Assembly (NCBI GenBank): GCA_003952965.2
Contig: CM025853.1
Coordinates: forward strand, 33,577,300-33,641,299
Source: Morella rubra
Lineage: Eukaryota; Streptophyta; Magnoliopsida; Fagales; Myricaceae
Reading direction: 5' to 3'
Length of the DNA stretch: 64,000 nt
The notes below the pieces were generated by a model that ran no database searches, had not been told where the DNA came from, and saw only the letters and a list, made by a program, of their open reading frames with translations. Each line of letters begins with the position of its first letter. Position 1 is the stretch's first letter. The position numbers and the translations under genes were made by a program. Below are positions 63,181-64,000 of the stretch, in pieces.

Positions 63181-63419
63181 TGTAGTTGCCGCGCGGAGAT
63201 TTGGAAGTTGAGAGTCTGGTCCGGTGTCTAATCCTGGATCTGGAAGAGGAGAGCGGTGAATACCCTCTAGTTCCCTGGTGTCTGATTATGGTTTTTCTAT
63301 CATACTGCGAGTGCGCTTTGGGGGGTACGGTCCTAAAATGGGTTTCGTTCTTTTTCATTAAAAGTCTCCTTGCGGACTGCGTTTGGTGCGGAAAGGTTGT
63401 CTTTTTTTCTATGCTGGCG

Positions 63420-64000
63420 CGAGAGTTGTCATCTACGAACGCAAGTGCGCGAGGACGCGCCCCGGGTATCCCCTCGATGTCCGGTGCGCGTTGCCGGTGT
63501 GAAATCCGGCCATGTGTCTCGGTTCCGAGTTCGTCGGAAACCTCTGAAAAATGCTCGGGCCGATTTGAGAGTTCTGAGGAAGTGGGTGGGTCCACTGTGT
63601 CCAGCGCGGTTTTCAACGCCACCGTGGTTGGTGTGTGGTGTCCCCATGCTAGAGTGCGTGCTGCCATTGGGCCGGCGTGAACTCTGCTCGTCCTGCTGGT
63701 CGAGAGCTGCTTCGCGCGATCGTGTTTTTCTATGCGAGGCGCGGTTCTCTTTTCAAACACTCTATGTAGAGGAACTTCTCTCAATGGGTTCTGCGGCCTT
63801 CATTTTTGTCCGAGACTCCTCGGGAAGGCTTTGGATCCGCTCTTCATGGGATTGCTTCTATTGGTTCTTCTCGCAGCGTCCGTGCATGTCAAGCTGTATG
63901 GTCCTTACGGCGGACGTTGGCTACCATGAGCATGTGATATGGTCTTTTTTGGTCATGTCTGTGCCTCCTACTGTTCCGAGGGTAATCGCGCTGGTCGCTG
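63420..64000 (+). other. GC-rich terminus resembling a 45S rDNA external transcribed spacer
   Basis: The last ~0.6 kb is GC-rich and unlike the DNA before it. Stretches such as TTGGCTACCATGAGCATGTG and GTGCCTCCTACTGTTCCGAG have the feel of plant 5' ETS sequence just upstream of 18S rRNA. This is recalled resemblance, not an alignment. If correct, an 18S gene should begin shortly after the window. Open frames here (63186-63680 plus, 63104-63784 minus) would then be spurious. Confidence 0.35.

Noticed and set aside
63104..63784. 226-codon open frame on the minus strand, the longest uninterrupted minus-strand frame
   Set aside because: It overlaps a plus-strand frame in GC-rich DNA, has no recognisable domain, and lies where an rDNA-like spacer is suspected. 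Long chance frames are common in such composition.
1..64000. tRNA genes, CRISPR arrays, bacterial-type operons or integrated viral genes
   Set aside because: None was seen. The intron-bearing plant genes and transposon types account for the recognisable parts of the window.

Overview
The window is plant nuclear DNA, most likely from a woody eudicot. The evidence is GT-AG intron-split genes for plant-specific families (KRP CDK inhibitor, DETOXIFICATION-type MATE carrier, organellar methionine aminopeptidase, plant defensin), long AT-rich intergenic stretches, MITEs, and a LINE remnant nested in a hAT-like element. A closer placement (for example Fagales) would be a guess. No cellular operons, CRISPR arrays or tRNA genes were seen.

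Layout. 1.3-3.7 kb: a seven-exon eIF4A-like protein that keeps only a C-terminal RecA-like helicase domain. 3.87-5.34 kb: a hAT-like element with an 8-bp target duplication, carrying a 5'-truncated LINE. 6.3-6.7 kb: a MITE. 7.35-8.96 kb: a MATE transporter broken by an 8-bp partial duplication. 9-13.7 kb: no convincing genes, with MITE debris. 13.8-14.4 kb: a small plant-specific protein with two 1-base frame breaks. 14.4-19.9 kb: gene-poor, with one possible minus-strand leader and one possible small two-exon gene. 19.99-23.99 kb: an intact nine-exon multi-pass membrane protein. 24.2-25.2 kb (minus): a defensin signal exon followed by two decayed defensin second exons. 27.6-28.8 kb (minus): an intact four-exon KRP-type cyclin-dependent kinase inhibitor. 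28.8-37.8 kb: gene-poor. 37.8-43.0 kb: an intact ten-exon MAP1D-type methionine aminopeptidase. 43.8-49.8 kb: a protein with two CTLH/CRA modules, read over 11 exons but with two 1-base frame breaks and a last exon that stops resembling a gene near 49.81 kb.

From about 49.8 kb to the end the sequence changes character. It is strongly T/G-rich and C/A-poor on the + strand, shows no recognisable genes, has a purine-rich island at 58.7-59.6 kb, and ends in about 0.6 kb of GC-rich DNA that resembles a 45S rDNA external transcribed spacer. The simplest reading is low-accuracy or chimeric assembly. The same suspicion touches the isolated 1-base frame breaks in two genes, because one lies in a C homopolymer.

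The genes are independent housekeeping, regulatory and defence loci and do not form a pathway. No convincing new biological system was found. The best leads are the decayed defensin pair, the nested transposon with its clean target duplication, the MATE footprint, and the skewed 14-kb tail.
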